Assembly (NCBI RefSeq): GCF_024494695.1
Contig: NZ_JANHDP010000004.1
Location: 372,001 to 436,000, forward strand
Reading direction: 5' to 3'
DNA length: 64,000 nucleotides
Origin: Natronoarchaeum rubrum
Lineage (GTDB): Archaea; Halobacteriota; Halobacteria; Halobacteriales; Natronoarchaeaceae
Below, one piece after another: positions 46,038-53,604 of this stretch; the stretch's first letter is position 1, and each line of letters starts with the position of its first letter. The position numbers and the translations under genes were made by a program. The notes under the pieces were generated by a model. It worked only from the letters and a program-made list of their open reading frames with translations. It did not search any database and had not been told where the DNA came from.

Positions 46038-47464
46038 GCGCGGACGCCGAACCGCGCGAAGCCGGTGCGGCGTCGACTGGCCCGGGCGACGACGGCGTCG
46101 CTGGGGACGACTCGGCGCCACGAGCGGATGACGAGACGGCGACGCGCGCCGCGGGGGAGTCCGACGACGCCCGCGCCGCCAACCCCGTGCTCTCGTCGCG
46201 TGCGGCGGGGACGAACCGCTGGACGGGGATCACGGCGCTGGCGCTCCTGTTCGGCGCCGCGGGTCTGCTCGCGACGCGGCCCCCGCTGGTGCTGGCGGCG
46301 GCCGTCGGCGTCGGCTACGCGGCGTACGCGCGAGCGGGCGACGCCCCCGAGCCGGCGCTCTCGATCGACCGGACGTTCGGCGACGACGCGCCGGAACCCG
46401 GGGAGGAAGTCCGAGTGACGGTGACCGTCCGGAACGTCGGCGACGCGCTCCTCCCGGACCTGCGGATCGTCGACGGCGTCCCGGACGAGCTCGTCGTGAC
46501 CGACGGCGTCGCCCGGCTGGGCACCGCGCTCCGACCGGGCGAGGCGGCGACGTTCGGGTACGCCGTCACCGCCCGCCGCGGGACCCACGAGTTCGACCCC
46601 GTCCGAGTCGTCGCTCGCGGGTTCTCCGGGTCGGTCGAGCGCGTCCAGTCCGTCGAGACCGAGGGGAGTCTCGTCTGTCCGCCGGCACCGGCCGGACTGG
46701 CCGATCTGCCGCTGCGGTCGCTGACGACGCCCCACGCGGGCCGGGTGTCGACCGACGTCGGCGGCGACGGCATCGAGTTCCACTCCACGCGGGAGTACCG
46801 CGTCGGGGACCCGCTCTCCCGCGTCGACTGGAACCGTCTCGCACGCACCGGCGAGCTCACCACCGTCGAGTTCCGCGAGGAGCGCTCGGCGACGGTGACG
46901 GTCGTGGTCGACGCGCGCGAGGTCGCCTACCGTCGCGGCGATCCGTCGGATAGACACGCCGTCGACCGCGGTGCGGAGGCCGCCGCCGGCGTCGCGGACG
47001 CACTGCTGAGCGGCGGCGACAGAGTCGGGCTCGCCGCGCTCGGTCCCCGCGAGTTCTGGCTGGCGCCGGCCGCGGGGGACGAGCACCGCGCGCGAATCGC
47101 CGACGCGCTGGCGACCGATCGAGCGTTCTCGCCGGAACCGCCCGACGTGGCTGCGCTGGCGCGTTCGTACGCCGGTAGGATCGAGCGGCGGCTGCCCGAC
47201 AGCTCGCAGGTGATCCTCGTCTCGCCGGTCTCCGACGACTGGATCGTCCGCCGCGCGCGACTGTGGAACGCGCACGGGCACCTCGTGACGGTTCTGAGCC
47301 CGGACCCGACGGCGAGGGACACGCCGGGCGGTCGGCTCGCCGCCGTCGAACGCGCGGAGCGCGTCGCGAGTCTCAGAGAGGCCGGCCTCCGGGTGGTCGA
47401 CTGGTCGGCCGAGGAGTCGCTCGCCGCCGCGGTCGCCGGCACCGAACGGAGGTGGAACGGGTGA
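46034..47464 (+). CDS. DUF58 protein (von Willebrand A-like, MoxR cluster)
   Basis: A 476-residue protein, GTG start overlapping the previous stop (GTGA). Acidic N-terminus, two helices (about 62-95), then a beta-sandwich (ALSIDRTFGDDAPEPGEEVRVTVTVRN) and the DUF58 signature FHSTREYRVGDPLSRVDWNRLARTGEL, followed by a vWA-like domain with VVVDARE and LLSGGDRVGLAALG. DUF58 and MoxR proteins form chaperone-like pairs that insert metals or assemble complexes; the partner here would be the MoxR at 49.9 kb. Confidence 0.9.
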   Translation: MSADAEPREAGAASTGPGDDGVAGDDSAPRADDETATRAAGESDDARAANPVLSSRAAGTNRWTGITALALLFGAAGLLATRPPLVLAAAVGVGYAAYARAGDAPEPALSIDRTFGDDAPEPGEEVRVTVTVRNVGDALLPDLRIVDGVPDELVVTDGVARLGTALRPGEAATFGYAVTARRGTHEFDPVRVVARGFSGSVERVQSVETEGSLVCPPAPAGLADLPLRSLTTPHAGRVSTDVGGDGIEFHSTREYRVGDPLSRVDWNRLARTGELTTVEFREERSATVTVVVDAREVAYRRGDPSDRHAVDRGAEAAAGVADALLSGGDRVGLAALGPREFWLAPAAGDEHRARIADALATDRAFSPEPPDVAALARSYAGRIERRLPDSSQVILVSPVSDDWIVRRARLWNAHGHLVTVLSPDPTARDTPGGRLAAVERAERVASLREAGLRVVDWSAEESLAAAVAGTERRWNG

Positions 47465-47976
47465 GCGACGCGTCAGAACTCACTCGGCGACCGGCGCGGG
47501 CGTCGAGCGCAATCGCCGTGATCGCGCTGCTGGCGGCCGCGCTCGCCGGCGCGCCGTACTCCCAGTACGTCGTGTGGAGCGGCGGGCCCGCGCTGGCACT
47601 GCTCGCGGTCGGGCTGGTCGTCGGCTCGCGCCGCTCGATCACGCTCGGCTGTGTCGCGCTGCTGATCGGGGTGCTCGCGGCCGGCGTCCAGGGGCTCCCG
47701 GCCCTGCCGACGCTCGCGAGCGCCACGGCGACGGTCGTCGCGTGGGACGCGGGCCACCAGGCCGTCGGGATCGGCGACCAGCTCGGCCGCGAACCGCGAA
47801 CGGTCCGCGCCCAGCTCCCTCACGTCGGCGCGACGGCGGCCGTCGGAGCGGCGATCGCGCTGGGGAGCTACGCGGCGTTTCTCGTCGCTCCCGGCGGATT
47901 GCCGGTCGCCGCGGTCGCGCTGGCGCTTCTGGGCGCCGTCTCGCTGCTGGCCGCGTTACAGGTCCGCGGAGCGTGA
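47461..47976 (+). CDS. Multi-pass membrane protein of the DUF58 cluster (DUF7519-like)
   Basis: A 171-residue membrane protein with about five helices (IAVIALLAAALAGAPYSQYVVW, ALALLAVGLVVGSRRSITLG, CVALLIGVLAAGVQGLPALP, and two near the end). A loop has WDAGHQAVGIGDQLGREPRTVR. The GTG at 47461 overlaps the DUF58 stop (GTGA), so it is the last gene of the operon. It is short and of unknown function. Confidence 0.82.
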   Translation: MSDASELTRRPARASSAIAVIALLAAALAGAPYSQYVVWSGGPALALLAVGLVVGSRRSITLGCVALLIGVLAAGVQGLPALPTLASATATVVAWDAGHQAVGIGDQLGREPRTVRAQLPHVGATAAVGAAIALGSYAAFLVAPGGLPVAAVALALLGAVSLLAALQVRGA

Positions 47977-48025
47977 GCGTCGCGACTCGCCGTCCCGTTC
48001 GGTCGATCCCGCCGGCAGTAGCAGT

Positions 48026-49276
48026 TCACCGCGGCGTCTCGGTCCCCCACTGATCGAGCGCGGCGCCGAGTTCGGGGTGATCGTCGGCGTACGTTTCGAG
48101 GTCGACGCCCTCGACCGTGGCGTCGATCGCCTGCCGCAGCGCCTTGGCGCCGGCGTGGGTGCCGTCGGGATGCCCGTGAACGCCGCCGCCGATCTGGACG
48201 CAGATGTTCGTGCCGAGTCGGTCGACGAGTTCCGGGAGCAGTCCCGGATGTAGCCCGCCCGACGCCGTCGGCAGCACGTCGGTCAGCCCGTGGCAGTCGC
48301 CGTAGAGCCACTCGTTGATGCCGACGGTGTCCTCGTTCTCTAGCTTGCCGAGGTCGGCCGTGCCGGTGTGGATCTGATCGACGCCGCAGAGGCGCGCGAT
48401 CTGGGCGAGCACGCGCATCGAGACGCCGTGGGTGTCGATCCGGTCGAACGCGGCATGCATCGCTCGGTGGGCGTGGATTGCCAGCCCGTGTTCCTCACAA
48501 CGTTCCCGGAGCGTCTGGACGCCGGCCCAGCCGACCGTGACGACGTCGACCATCACGTACTCGCCGCCCTGCTCGGCGACGCGGTCGGTCCTGCGCAGCA
48601 TCTCCTCGGTCTCGGCGGTGACGTTGATCAGGTAGCTCTTCGGCTCGCCCGTCTCCTCCTCGGCCCGGTCGCGGGCCTCCAGACTCTGGACCAGCCGATC
48701 CTCGAACCGGTTGAACGACTGATCGGTCAGGTTCTCGTCGTCTTTCAGCAGGTCGACGCCGCCGGTCCAGGCGTCGTAGCCCACCTGGACGTGCTGTTCG
48801 GTCGAGAGCCCGACCTTCGGCTTCGGCACGGTCGCCGTGATCGGTCGGTCGCCGGCGTCGAAGATCTCCTGGCGGACCGACGTGCCGAACTGCGGCCCGG
48901 GGAAGCTCGTTGCCAGCGCGTCGGGCCACTCGCAGTCGAGCAGCCGGATCCGCTCGACCGCTTTCATCCCCATGATGTTGCCCGCGATACAGGAGAGGAT
49001 CTGGGGCATGTTGCCGAACTCGAACAGCTCGGCGGGGTAGGCCACCTCGATGACGCCGTCGTCGCCGAGCGCGAACGTCGTCGCGCTCAGGTCGGTGATC
49101 GATCCCTCGACCTGGAGCTCGGCCCACGTGCCGTTCGAGCTCTCCGAGGCGACCCGGCTCCCGGCGGCTTCCAGATCCATGTCGGCCGCGGGATCGACGT
49201 AGAACTCACAGACCAGATCGTTCTCGTCGGGCTCGTACGACAGGTCCAGGAAGTCCTCGTAGGTGATTCCGGTCAT
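48026..49276 (-). CDS. rbcL: Ribulose-bisphosphate carboxylase, form III
   Basis: A 416-residue archaeal RuBisCO. TVPKPKVGLS carries the first catalytic Lys, GGVDLLKDDENLTDQSFNRF carries the carbamylated Lys with the Asp-Glu metal pair, HAHRAMHAAF the substrate His, and TADLGKLEN the loop-6 Lys. All catalytic residues needed for carboxylation are present. Form III works in the AMP pathway with AMP phosphorylase and ribose-1,5-bisphosphate isomerase, which are not in this window. Promoter at 49300-49309. Confidence 0.96.
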   Translation of the reverse strand: MTGITYEDFLDLSYEPDENDLVCEFYVDPAADMDLEAAGSRVASESSNGTWAELQVEGSITDLSATTFALGDDGVIEVAYPAELFEFGNMPQILSCIAGNIMGMKAVERIRLLDCEWPDALATSFPGPQFGTSVRQEIFDAGDRPITATVPKPKVGLSTEQHVQVGYDAWTGGVDLLKDDENLTDQSFNRFEDRLVQSLEARDRAEEETGEPKSYLINVTAETEEMLRRTDRVAEQGGEYVMVDVVTVGWAGVQTLRERCEEHGLAIHAHRAMHAAFDRIDTHGVSMRVLAQIARLCGVDQIHTGTADLGKLENEDTVGINEWLYGDCHGLTDVLPTASGGLHPGLLPELVDRLGTNICVQIGGGVHGHPDGTHAGAKALRQAIDATVEGVDLETYADDHPELGAALDQWGTETPR

Positions 49277-49299
49277 CTATTGGTAACTATTGACACACT

Positions 49300-49309
49300 G
49301 CAGTAAATA
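49300..49309 (-). promoter_or_regulatory. rbcL promoter (TATA)
   Basis: On the minus strand CGTATTTACT is centred about 29 bases before the ATG at 49276, which fits a leaderless transcript. The direct repeat CTATTG occurs twice, ten bases apart, directly in front of the gene. Confidence 0.55.
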
Positions 49310-49368
49310 CGCACCGGCGATCCCGATCGCCGCGCGGATTTATCGCGCGCCGACGCGTACCGTTTGCT

Positions 49369-49866
49369 ATGGGGGACGATGTCACGGTACGGCCCGCGAC
49401 GGCCGACGACCTCGACGCGCTTCGGGGGGTGGCGCGGCGCGCCTGGGATGCGGCCTACGCGGACACGTTCGATTCGGCGACGATCGACGAGTTGCTGGAG
49501 CGGGGCTACGCCGACGAAGTACTCGAAGAACTCGTCGACGCCGACGACGCCGCGTTGCTCGTGGCCGTCGACGAGGGCGTGATCGGCTACGCCGGCGCCG
49601 TCGAGGCCGACGAGGAGCCGGCCGCGGACCTGAACGTCTACGTCGATCCCGACCGCTGGGGGCAGGGCGTCGGCGCGCAGCTACTCGAAGCGACCCGCGA
49701 GCGCCTCGCGGACCGCGGCGTCGAGCGCGTGAGCGACTACGTGCTCGCGGAAAACGAGGTCGGCAACGCGTTCTACGCGGACCACTTCGATCGGGTCGAC
49801 CAGCGGCAGGTCGAGATCGCCGGCGAAACGCACGACGCCAACGTCTACGAGGCGCCCCTCGGATAG
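49369..49866 (+). CDS. GNAT acetyltransferase
   Basis: A 165-residue GNAT. DVTVRPATADDLDALRGVARRAW opens the fold, and the acetyl-CoA site (motif A) reads NVYVDPDRWGQGVGAQLLEATRERL. A C-terminal YVLAENEVGNAFYADHFDRV follows the usual N-x-x-x-x-FY pattern. It resembles N-terminal or small-molecule acetyltransferases; the substrate is unknown. It lies between divergent rbcL and convergent MoxR. Confidence 0.9.
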   Translation: MGDDVTVRPATADDLDALRGVARRAWDAAYADTFDSATIDELLERGYADEVLEELVDADDAALLVAVDEGVIGYAGAVEADEEPAADLNVYVDPDRWGQGVGAQLLEATRERLADRGVERVSDYVLAENEVGNAFYADHFDRVDQRQVEIAGETHDANVYEAPLG

Positions 49867-49882
49867 TCGACCCCGGGCCGGC

Positions 49883-50833
49883 TCACTCGACGGTCGGCAC
49901 CGGCACGGCGTCGAGCACCTCGTCGACGAGCACGGCCTTCGAGACGCCGTCGACTTTGGCGTCGGGCGTCAACACGAGCCGGTGGGCCATCACGGGTTGG
50001 GCGACGCGCTTGACGTCGTCGGGCGTCACGTAGTCCCGGCCGACCATCGCGGCCCGCGCGCGGGCGGCTTCGAGCAGGCGCTGGGTCCCCCGCGGCGAGA
50101 CGCCGACGTCGACGCGGCGCTTGGTGCGCGTCCGGCGGGCCAGCTCGGCGACGTAGGAGACCAGATCGTCGTCGACACCGACCGACTCGGGGACTTCGCG
50201 CAGTTCAGCGACCGCGCCGTCTTCGAGCACGCTCGTGACGCTCGGGCTCCGGTCGAGGCGGCCGAGCCTGCGCTGGAGCAGTTCCTCCTCGCCCTCTAGC
50301 TCTGGATAACCGATCGAACTCTTCACGAGGAACCGGTCGATCTGGGCCTCCGGCAGCGGGAACGTTCCCTCCTGATCGACGGGGTTCTGCGTCGCGATCA
50401 CGAAGAAGGGCGAGGGAAGCTGGTGGGTCTCGCCGTCGACGGTGACCTGGCCCTCCTCCATGGCTTCGAGCAGCGCGGCCTGGGTCTTCGGTGGCGCGCG
50501 GTTGATCTCGTCGGCCAGCACGACGTTCGCGAAGATCGGTCCCTCGTTGAACTCGAAGCTGCCGTCCTGCTCGTTGAACACGTGGGTGCCCGTCACGTCG
50601 GCGGGCAGCAGGTCCGGCGTGAACTGAATCCGGGAGAACGACAGTCCGAGCGCGGTCGCGAAGCTGTTCGCGGTCAGGGTCTTCCCGGTCCCGGGAACGT
50701 CCTCCAGCAGGACGTGGCCCCGGCCGACGACGCCCAGCAGCACGGTTTCGAGAAACTCCTCGTCGGCGATCACCGCCTCCGAGATCGCGTCGAGGATCGC
50801 GTCGGACTGCTCGCTCGCCTCGCGTACGTTCAT
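49883..50833 (-). CDS. MoxR-family AAA+ ATPase
   Basis: A 316-residue MoxR ATPase. Walker A is EDVPGTGKT (residues 44-52), Walker B NVVLADEINRAPPKTQ, sensor region FFVIATQNPVDQEGTFPLPEAQIDRF, and arginine-rich VSPRGTQRLLEAARARAAMVGRDYVTPDDV near the end. It couples ATP use to assembly by DUF58-type partners. Its natural partners, the DUF4129-DUF58 genes, sit 1.9 kb away on the other strand with rbcL and GNAT between them. Confidence 0.95.
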   Translation of the reverse strand: MNVREASEQSDAILDAISEAVIADEEFLETVLLGVVGRGHVLLEDVPGTGKTLTANSFATALGLSFSRIQFTPDLLPADVTGTHVFNEQDGSFEFNEGPIFANVVLADEINRAPPKTQAALLEAMEEGQVTVDGETHQLPSPFFVIATQNPVDQEGTFPLPEAQIDRFLVKSSIGYPELEGEEELLQRRLGRLDRSPSVTSVLEDGAVAELREVPESVGVDDDLVSYVAELARRTRTKRRVDVGVSPRGTQRLLEAARARAAMVGRDYVTPDDVKRVAQPVMAHRLVLTPDAKVDGVSKAVLVDEVLDAVPVPTVE

Positions 50834-50929
50834 AGCTGTGACGGTGCCCGCCTGTCACATATGAGTACCGATGGCACTCGACGCCCGAACCGAAACGTAC
50901 AAAATCACGGGGCGGGTAGCTGATGATGA

Positions 50930-51015
50930 GCCGAGGTAGCCTAGCCCGGCCAAGGCGGTTGCTTCGAGAGCAACTGTCCGTTCAGGACACAGGAGTTCAA
51001 ATCTCCTCCTCGGCG
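50930..51015 (+). tRNA. tRNA-Ser (CGA anticodon)
   Basis: An 86-nt class II tRNA. The acceptor pairs GCCGAGG with CCTCGGC and has a G discriminator; the D stem is GCCT/AGGC. The anticodon stem GTTGC/GCAAC encloses TTCGAGA, giving anticodon CGA (50965-50967) for serine UCG codons. A long variable arm (TGTCC/GGACA) and the T stem AGGAG/CTCCT complete it. The CCA end is not encoded. Its 3' end is repeated downstream. Confidence 0.95.
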
Positions 51016-51035
51016 CTTTTCACGCGAACAACATC

Positions 51036-51059
51036 GCGAGAGCCTTCTATGGCTCTCGC
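51036..51059 (+). repeat. Hairpin, repeat copy 1
   Basis: GCGAGAGCC and GGCTCTCGC form a perfect 9-bp stem with a 6-base loop, 20 bases after the tRNA. The 46-base block around it is repeated, with three mismatches or fewer, from 51196. It could act as a terminator or processing site. Confidence 0.75.
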
Positions 51060-51102
51060 ACTCGTGAGCGTGTACACGCAAAACGTGGAGATTTGAGCAG
51101 AC

Positions 51103-51179
51103 GAGTCGCAGCCCGCGCAGCCGAGCGAAGCGAGGCGAGCGGGACCGTCTCGGCGAGTTCAAATCTCCTCCTCGGCGCT
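51103..51179 (+). repeat. Flanking direct repeat, left copy (~75 bp)
   Basis: About 75 bases, including GCGCAGCCGAGCGAAGCGAG and ACCGTCTCGGCGAGTTCAA and ending in a tRNA 3' end copy. A diverged copy is at 52232-52303. The two copies flank the lower-GC gene at 51.4-52.1 kb. Confidence 0.75.
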
Positions 51180-51197
51180 TCTCTCCGACGCAAATCC

Positions 51198-51221
51198 GCG
51201 AGAGCCTTCCATGGCTCTCGC
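51198..51221 (+). repeat. Hairpin, repeat copy 2
   Basis: The same 9-bp stem (GCGAGAGCC/GGCTCTCGC) with loop TTCCAT. It follows the second copy of the tRNA 3' end at the same distance as copy 1, so the tRNA end and the hairpin were duplicated together. Confidence 0.75.
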
Positions 51222-51413
51222 ACTCGTGAGCGTGTAAACGCACCCTCCTCCTCGGCGCTTCTCGTCGACGCAACGACCGCGAGCGACCTCCTCGATTCGG
51301 GAAGTGCGTGTGCGAATCGATCGTTCGTATCCAAATTAATTCTGCTCGGTTCTCTATTAACGAAATTCCATCTGATGGAAAGAATTGTGTGTTCCCAGTG
51401 ATATTCCTACTGT

Positions 51414-52085
51414 ATGCCCTTTGAGAGTCCCCGAGTCCGCCGCGCTGTTACTGCCTCCCTCGGTGTTCTCTTACTTGCAGCAACCGTCTTCGCTCCGCTT
51501 GGCACCATCGCGTGGTCACACCAATATACCGTCGAGCAGGTGGAACCCGACGATCCCCAACTTGGCGAGACTCTCGCGTGGGTCGACCAAGCCACCTCCT
51601 GTTACCCCGAGAACGACGCTTGTGAACTCTTCTACAGTCTCAAAGATACTGAGTCACGGGTTGTCACAGATTCGACGTACCACGCCGCTCAGGGGGATGA
51701 TCAGAAGACAAGACTTGTGATTTTCCCTGACTCGACCCAGGAGTTCTACCGACTACAGCTCAACCCCTACGAAAATGAATCGATCAGAATTGGCCTCACG
51801 CCGATCTCGAATGCTACTGCACTTGAACAGGCGTCTACGCCATCCGGCTACTACCCGCGGGGCGTGCAAAACCTTGTCGAGGAGGGTCAGATCCGTACGA
51901 ATGAACAACTATCGGGATACGCACTCTGGAGCCATACGCGCGATATAATCGCTCACGATAATGCATATTACCGGCAGGACTCATTCACGTATCGCGGCTC
52001 GGTGTTCGGTGGCACGGACTTTCACCGTCTGGTCCTCCTCGCTGTTGGGGCAGTCCTTTGCTACCGCGCTGGCCGTATCAAGTGA
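51414..52085 (+). CDS. Exported or membrane protein of unknown function, lower GC
   Basis: A 223-residue protein with an N-terminal helix (AVTASLGVLLLAATVFAPLG), a polar external domain of about 160 residues with a Cys pair (SCYPENDACELF) and Asn-x-Ser/Thr sites (NESIR, NATAL), and a C-terminal helix (LVLLAVGAVLCYRAGRIK). Base use is clearly less GC-rich than in the neighbours, with many A/T third positions. It sits between two 75-bp direct repeats beside tRNA-Ser, so it was probably acquired. No family is recognised. Confidence 0.8.
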   Translation: MPFESPRVRRAVTASLGVLLLAATVFAPLGTIAWSHQYTVEQVEPDDPQLGETLAWVDQATSCYPENDACELFYSLKDTESRVVTDSTYHAAQGDDQKTRLVIFPDSTQEFYRLQLNPYENESIRIGLTPISNATALEQASTPSGYYPRGVQNLVEEGQIRTNEQLSGYALWSHTRDIIAHDNAYYRQDSFTYRGSVFGGTDFHRLVLLAVGAVLCYRAGRIK

Positions 52086-52231
52086 GCTGTTCGGAGCGCC
52101 ATATTCTCTGATGATACGAAGGACCTCAGCGCGAGATGATCTACCTCTACTCAACGCGATTGTCATGGTCTGCCCTGAATAAAGAAACTGTAGTACCAAC
52201 TACTGATACTCCCGGAGATTGGATCAAACGA

Positions 52232-52303
52232 GCCACAGTCCACGCAGCCGAGCGAAGCGAGGCAACTAGAACCGTCTCGGCGAGTTCAACTCTCCTCCTT
52301 GGA
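52232..52303 (+). repeat. Flanking direct repeat, right copy (~75 bp, diverged)
   Basis: It keeps CGCAGCCGAGCGAAGCGAGG and ACCGTCTCGGCGAGTTCAA, then CTCTCCTCCTTGG in place of the tRNA-end ATCTCCTCCTCGG. It marks the right edge of the lower-GC block and looks like a decayed attachment-site copy. Confidence 0.7.
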
Positions 52304-52312
52304 ACCGTTCGT

Positions 52313-52360
52313 CGATGCCACAGCGGCGTCCAGCAGCGATGCCACGGCGGCGTCCAGCGA
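52313..52360 (+). repeat. 24-bp tandem repeat
   Basis: Two 24-base units (52313-52336 and 52337-52360) starting CGATGCCAC, with three differences. They lie between the right flanking repeat and the stop of the deacetylase gene. Confidence 0.8.
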
Positions 52361-52377
52361 CTGTTGCGACGGCGTCG

Positions 52378-53340
52378 TCACTCGCCGGGCGGTGCCGACG
52401 ATTCGACGGCCGCAGGATACCGGTCGGGCAGCTCGTCCATCGTACAGACCTCGACCCGGCCCTGCTCTCGTAGCCGGGCCAGCGTCTGCAGGTACTCCGA
52501 CACCGGCGCCATCTGGCGTTCGTTGCTGAGGTCGTAGAGGTGACACCACAGGTGGAGATGCTCGTCGTTCTCGATGGCTCGCAGCGTCGCGCGTTCGAGG
52601 TACTGGAGGTGAAGTCGCTGGGCCAGCCCGGTCGGCAGCCAGCCGAGCGGTCGGCCGGCGGGGCGCTGGCCCGAGGGGAGCGACGGCGCGGTGAGATTCG
52701 GGTGGGTCGAGCAGTACGTCCAGAGGACGCCGTCGATCCACTCGGGATCGCGCATCGGCGGCGGGCCGAACAGCAACTGCCCGGCTCTCCGCACGGGATT
52801 GTCGGCCTGATTCATGATCGCGATCCGGACGACGTCGATGCCCCGATCGACCAGCACGTCGGACGGTGGCGGCCGGTGGCGCGGCGGGACGAAGGAGCGC
52901 GAGCGCTGCCCGAGTACGTCCGCTTCGAGTTGCTGGCCCCGTTCGAGGTCGGCGCTCACCGCCGCGGCGTCGACGGTTTCGAGGGGCGTGTGCGAAAAAG
53001 AGTGGGTACACAGTTCGTGTTCCGTGGGCCGGTCGCGGATCGCCTCGACCACGTCGGGCGCGTAGAACAGCGGGTCGACCGCGACGTCGGTACCCGGGTC
53101 GGCGTCGAACCAGCCCTCGGGGTAGGGACCGTCGTGGTGGCCGTCGCAGGCGGTCAACAGCAGGTGATCGACGACGTCGAACGTCATCGCTACGCCCGTC
53201 TCGTCGCAGACATCGAGGAGTCGCCGGAGAAAACGCCGCTCCTCCCGGCCGTCCTCAGTCAAGTGGTCGGCGTGCTCGTCGAGGTCGTGGACGCCCCACC
53301 CGAGTTCCAGCTCGACGCTCATCGTGACGACTGCGGTCAT
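52378..53340 (-). CDS. Polysaccharide deacetylase-like protein
   Basis: A 320-residue NodB-like barrel protein. The start at 53340 (MTAVVTMSVELELGWG) is preferred because the first strand begins there. Later motifs are AMTFDVVDHLLL, ELCTHSFSHTPLETV (His residues of the metal site) and SFVPPRHRPPP. The C-terminal LWCHLYDLSNER may be the conserved last strand. Relatives remove acetyl groups from surface polysaccharides. The metal site appears to have only part of the classical motif, so activity is not certain. Confidence 0.8.
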   Translation of the reverse strand: MTAVVTMSVELELGWGVHDLDEHADHLTEDGREERRFLRRLLDVCDETGVAMTFDVVDHLLLTACDGHHDGPYPEGWFDADPGTDVAVDPLFYAPDVVEAIRDRPTEHELCTHSFSHTPLETVDAAAVSADLERGQQLEADVLGQRSRSFVPPRHRPPPSDVLVDRGIDVVRIAIMNQADNPVRRAGQLLFGPPPMRDPEWIDGVLWTYCSTHPNLTAPSLPSGQRPAGRPLGWLPTGLAQRLHLQYLERATLRAIENDEHLHLWCHLYDLSNERQMAPVSEYLQTLARLREQGRVEVCTMDELPDRYPAAVESSAPPGE

Positions 53341-53604
53341 CCACTCGACAGTGTCGACGACCCGTCGAAAGGGAGTTGTCACCACTCGGTCCCCCGACGG
53401 CAGCGGGTTAGCGTCCGATCGCTCGCCGTGGCCGCGCTTTGTCGGTCGAATTGCCGCGAGTTCGTTGCGGCTTCGCCGGACGTACCGCGGGCGAGCCGGT
53501 ATCGGTCCGCAACCATCCCGTTGGCATCTTTAGGCAATCAGACGAGAGAGTACCGATGACGCAAGAATCTATTCGTCTGTGACGCCTGACAGTACGGAAC
53601 ATCG

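Larger units (their letters stand above)
50995..51260 (+). repeat. Direct repeats of the tRNA-Ser 3' end (att-like)
   Basis: A 24-base block starting GTTCAAATCTCCTCC and running through CGGCGCTT lies at 50995-51018 (inside the tRNA) and is repeated exactly at 51157-51180. A third, shorter copy, CTCCTCCTCGGCGCTT, is at 51245-51260. Integrases of haloarchaeal plasmids and viruses commonly use such tRNA 3' ends. Confidence 0.85.
51016..51413. other. Repeat-filled region downstream of tRNA-Ser, no gene
   Basis: 398 bases without a plausible gene. It contains two further copies of the tRNA 3' end, two nearly identical 46-base blocks with hairpins, and from about 51,330 lower-GC sequence (TTAATTCTGC, TCTATTAACG). 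Reading it as an integration scar is the simplest explanation. Confidence 0.6.
52086..52377. other. Intergenic region with right flanking repeat
   Basis: 292 bases. The first 140 are lower-GC like the preceding gene, and GC rises again at about 52,230 where the right copy of the 75-bp repeat begins. A 24-bp tandem repeat follows. No gene is supported. Confidence 0.5.

Noticed and set aside
44498..47281. A 927-codon minus-strand frame across the DUF4129-DUF58 genes
   Set aside because: It is antisense to four overlapping real genes and consists of Arg-rich low-complexity sequence; no start context or domain was found.
50995..51260. Repeats after tRNA-Ser considered as a CRISPR array
   Set aside because: The repeats are copies of a tRNA 3' end plus hairpins, occur only two or three times, and lack regular spacers and cas genes.
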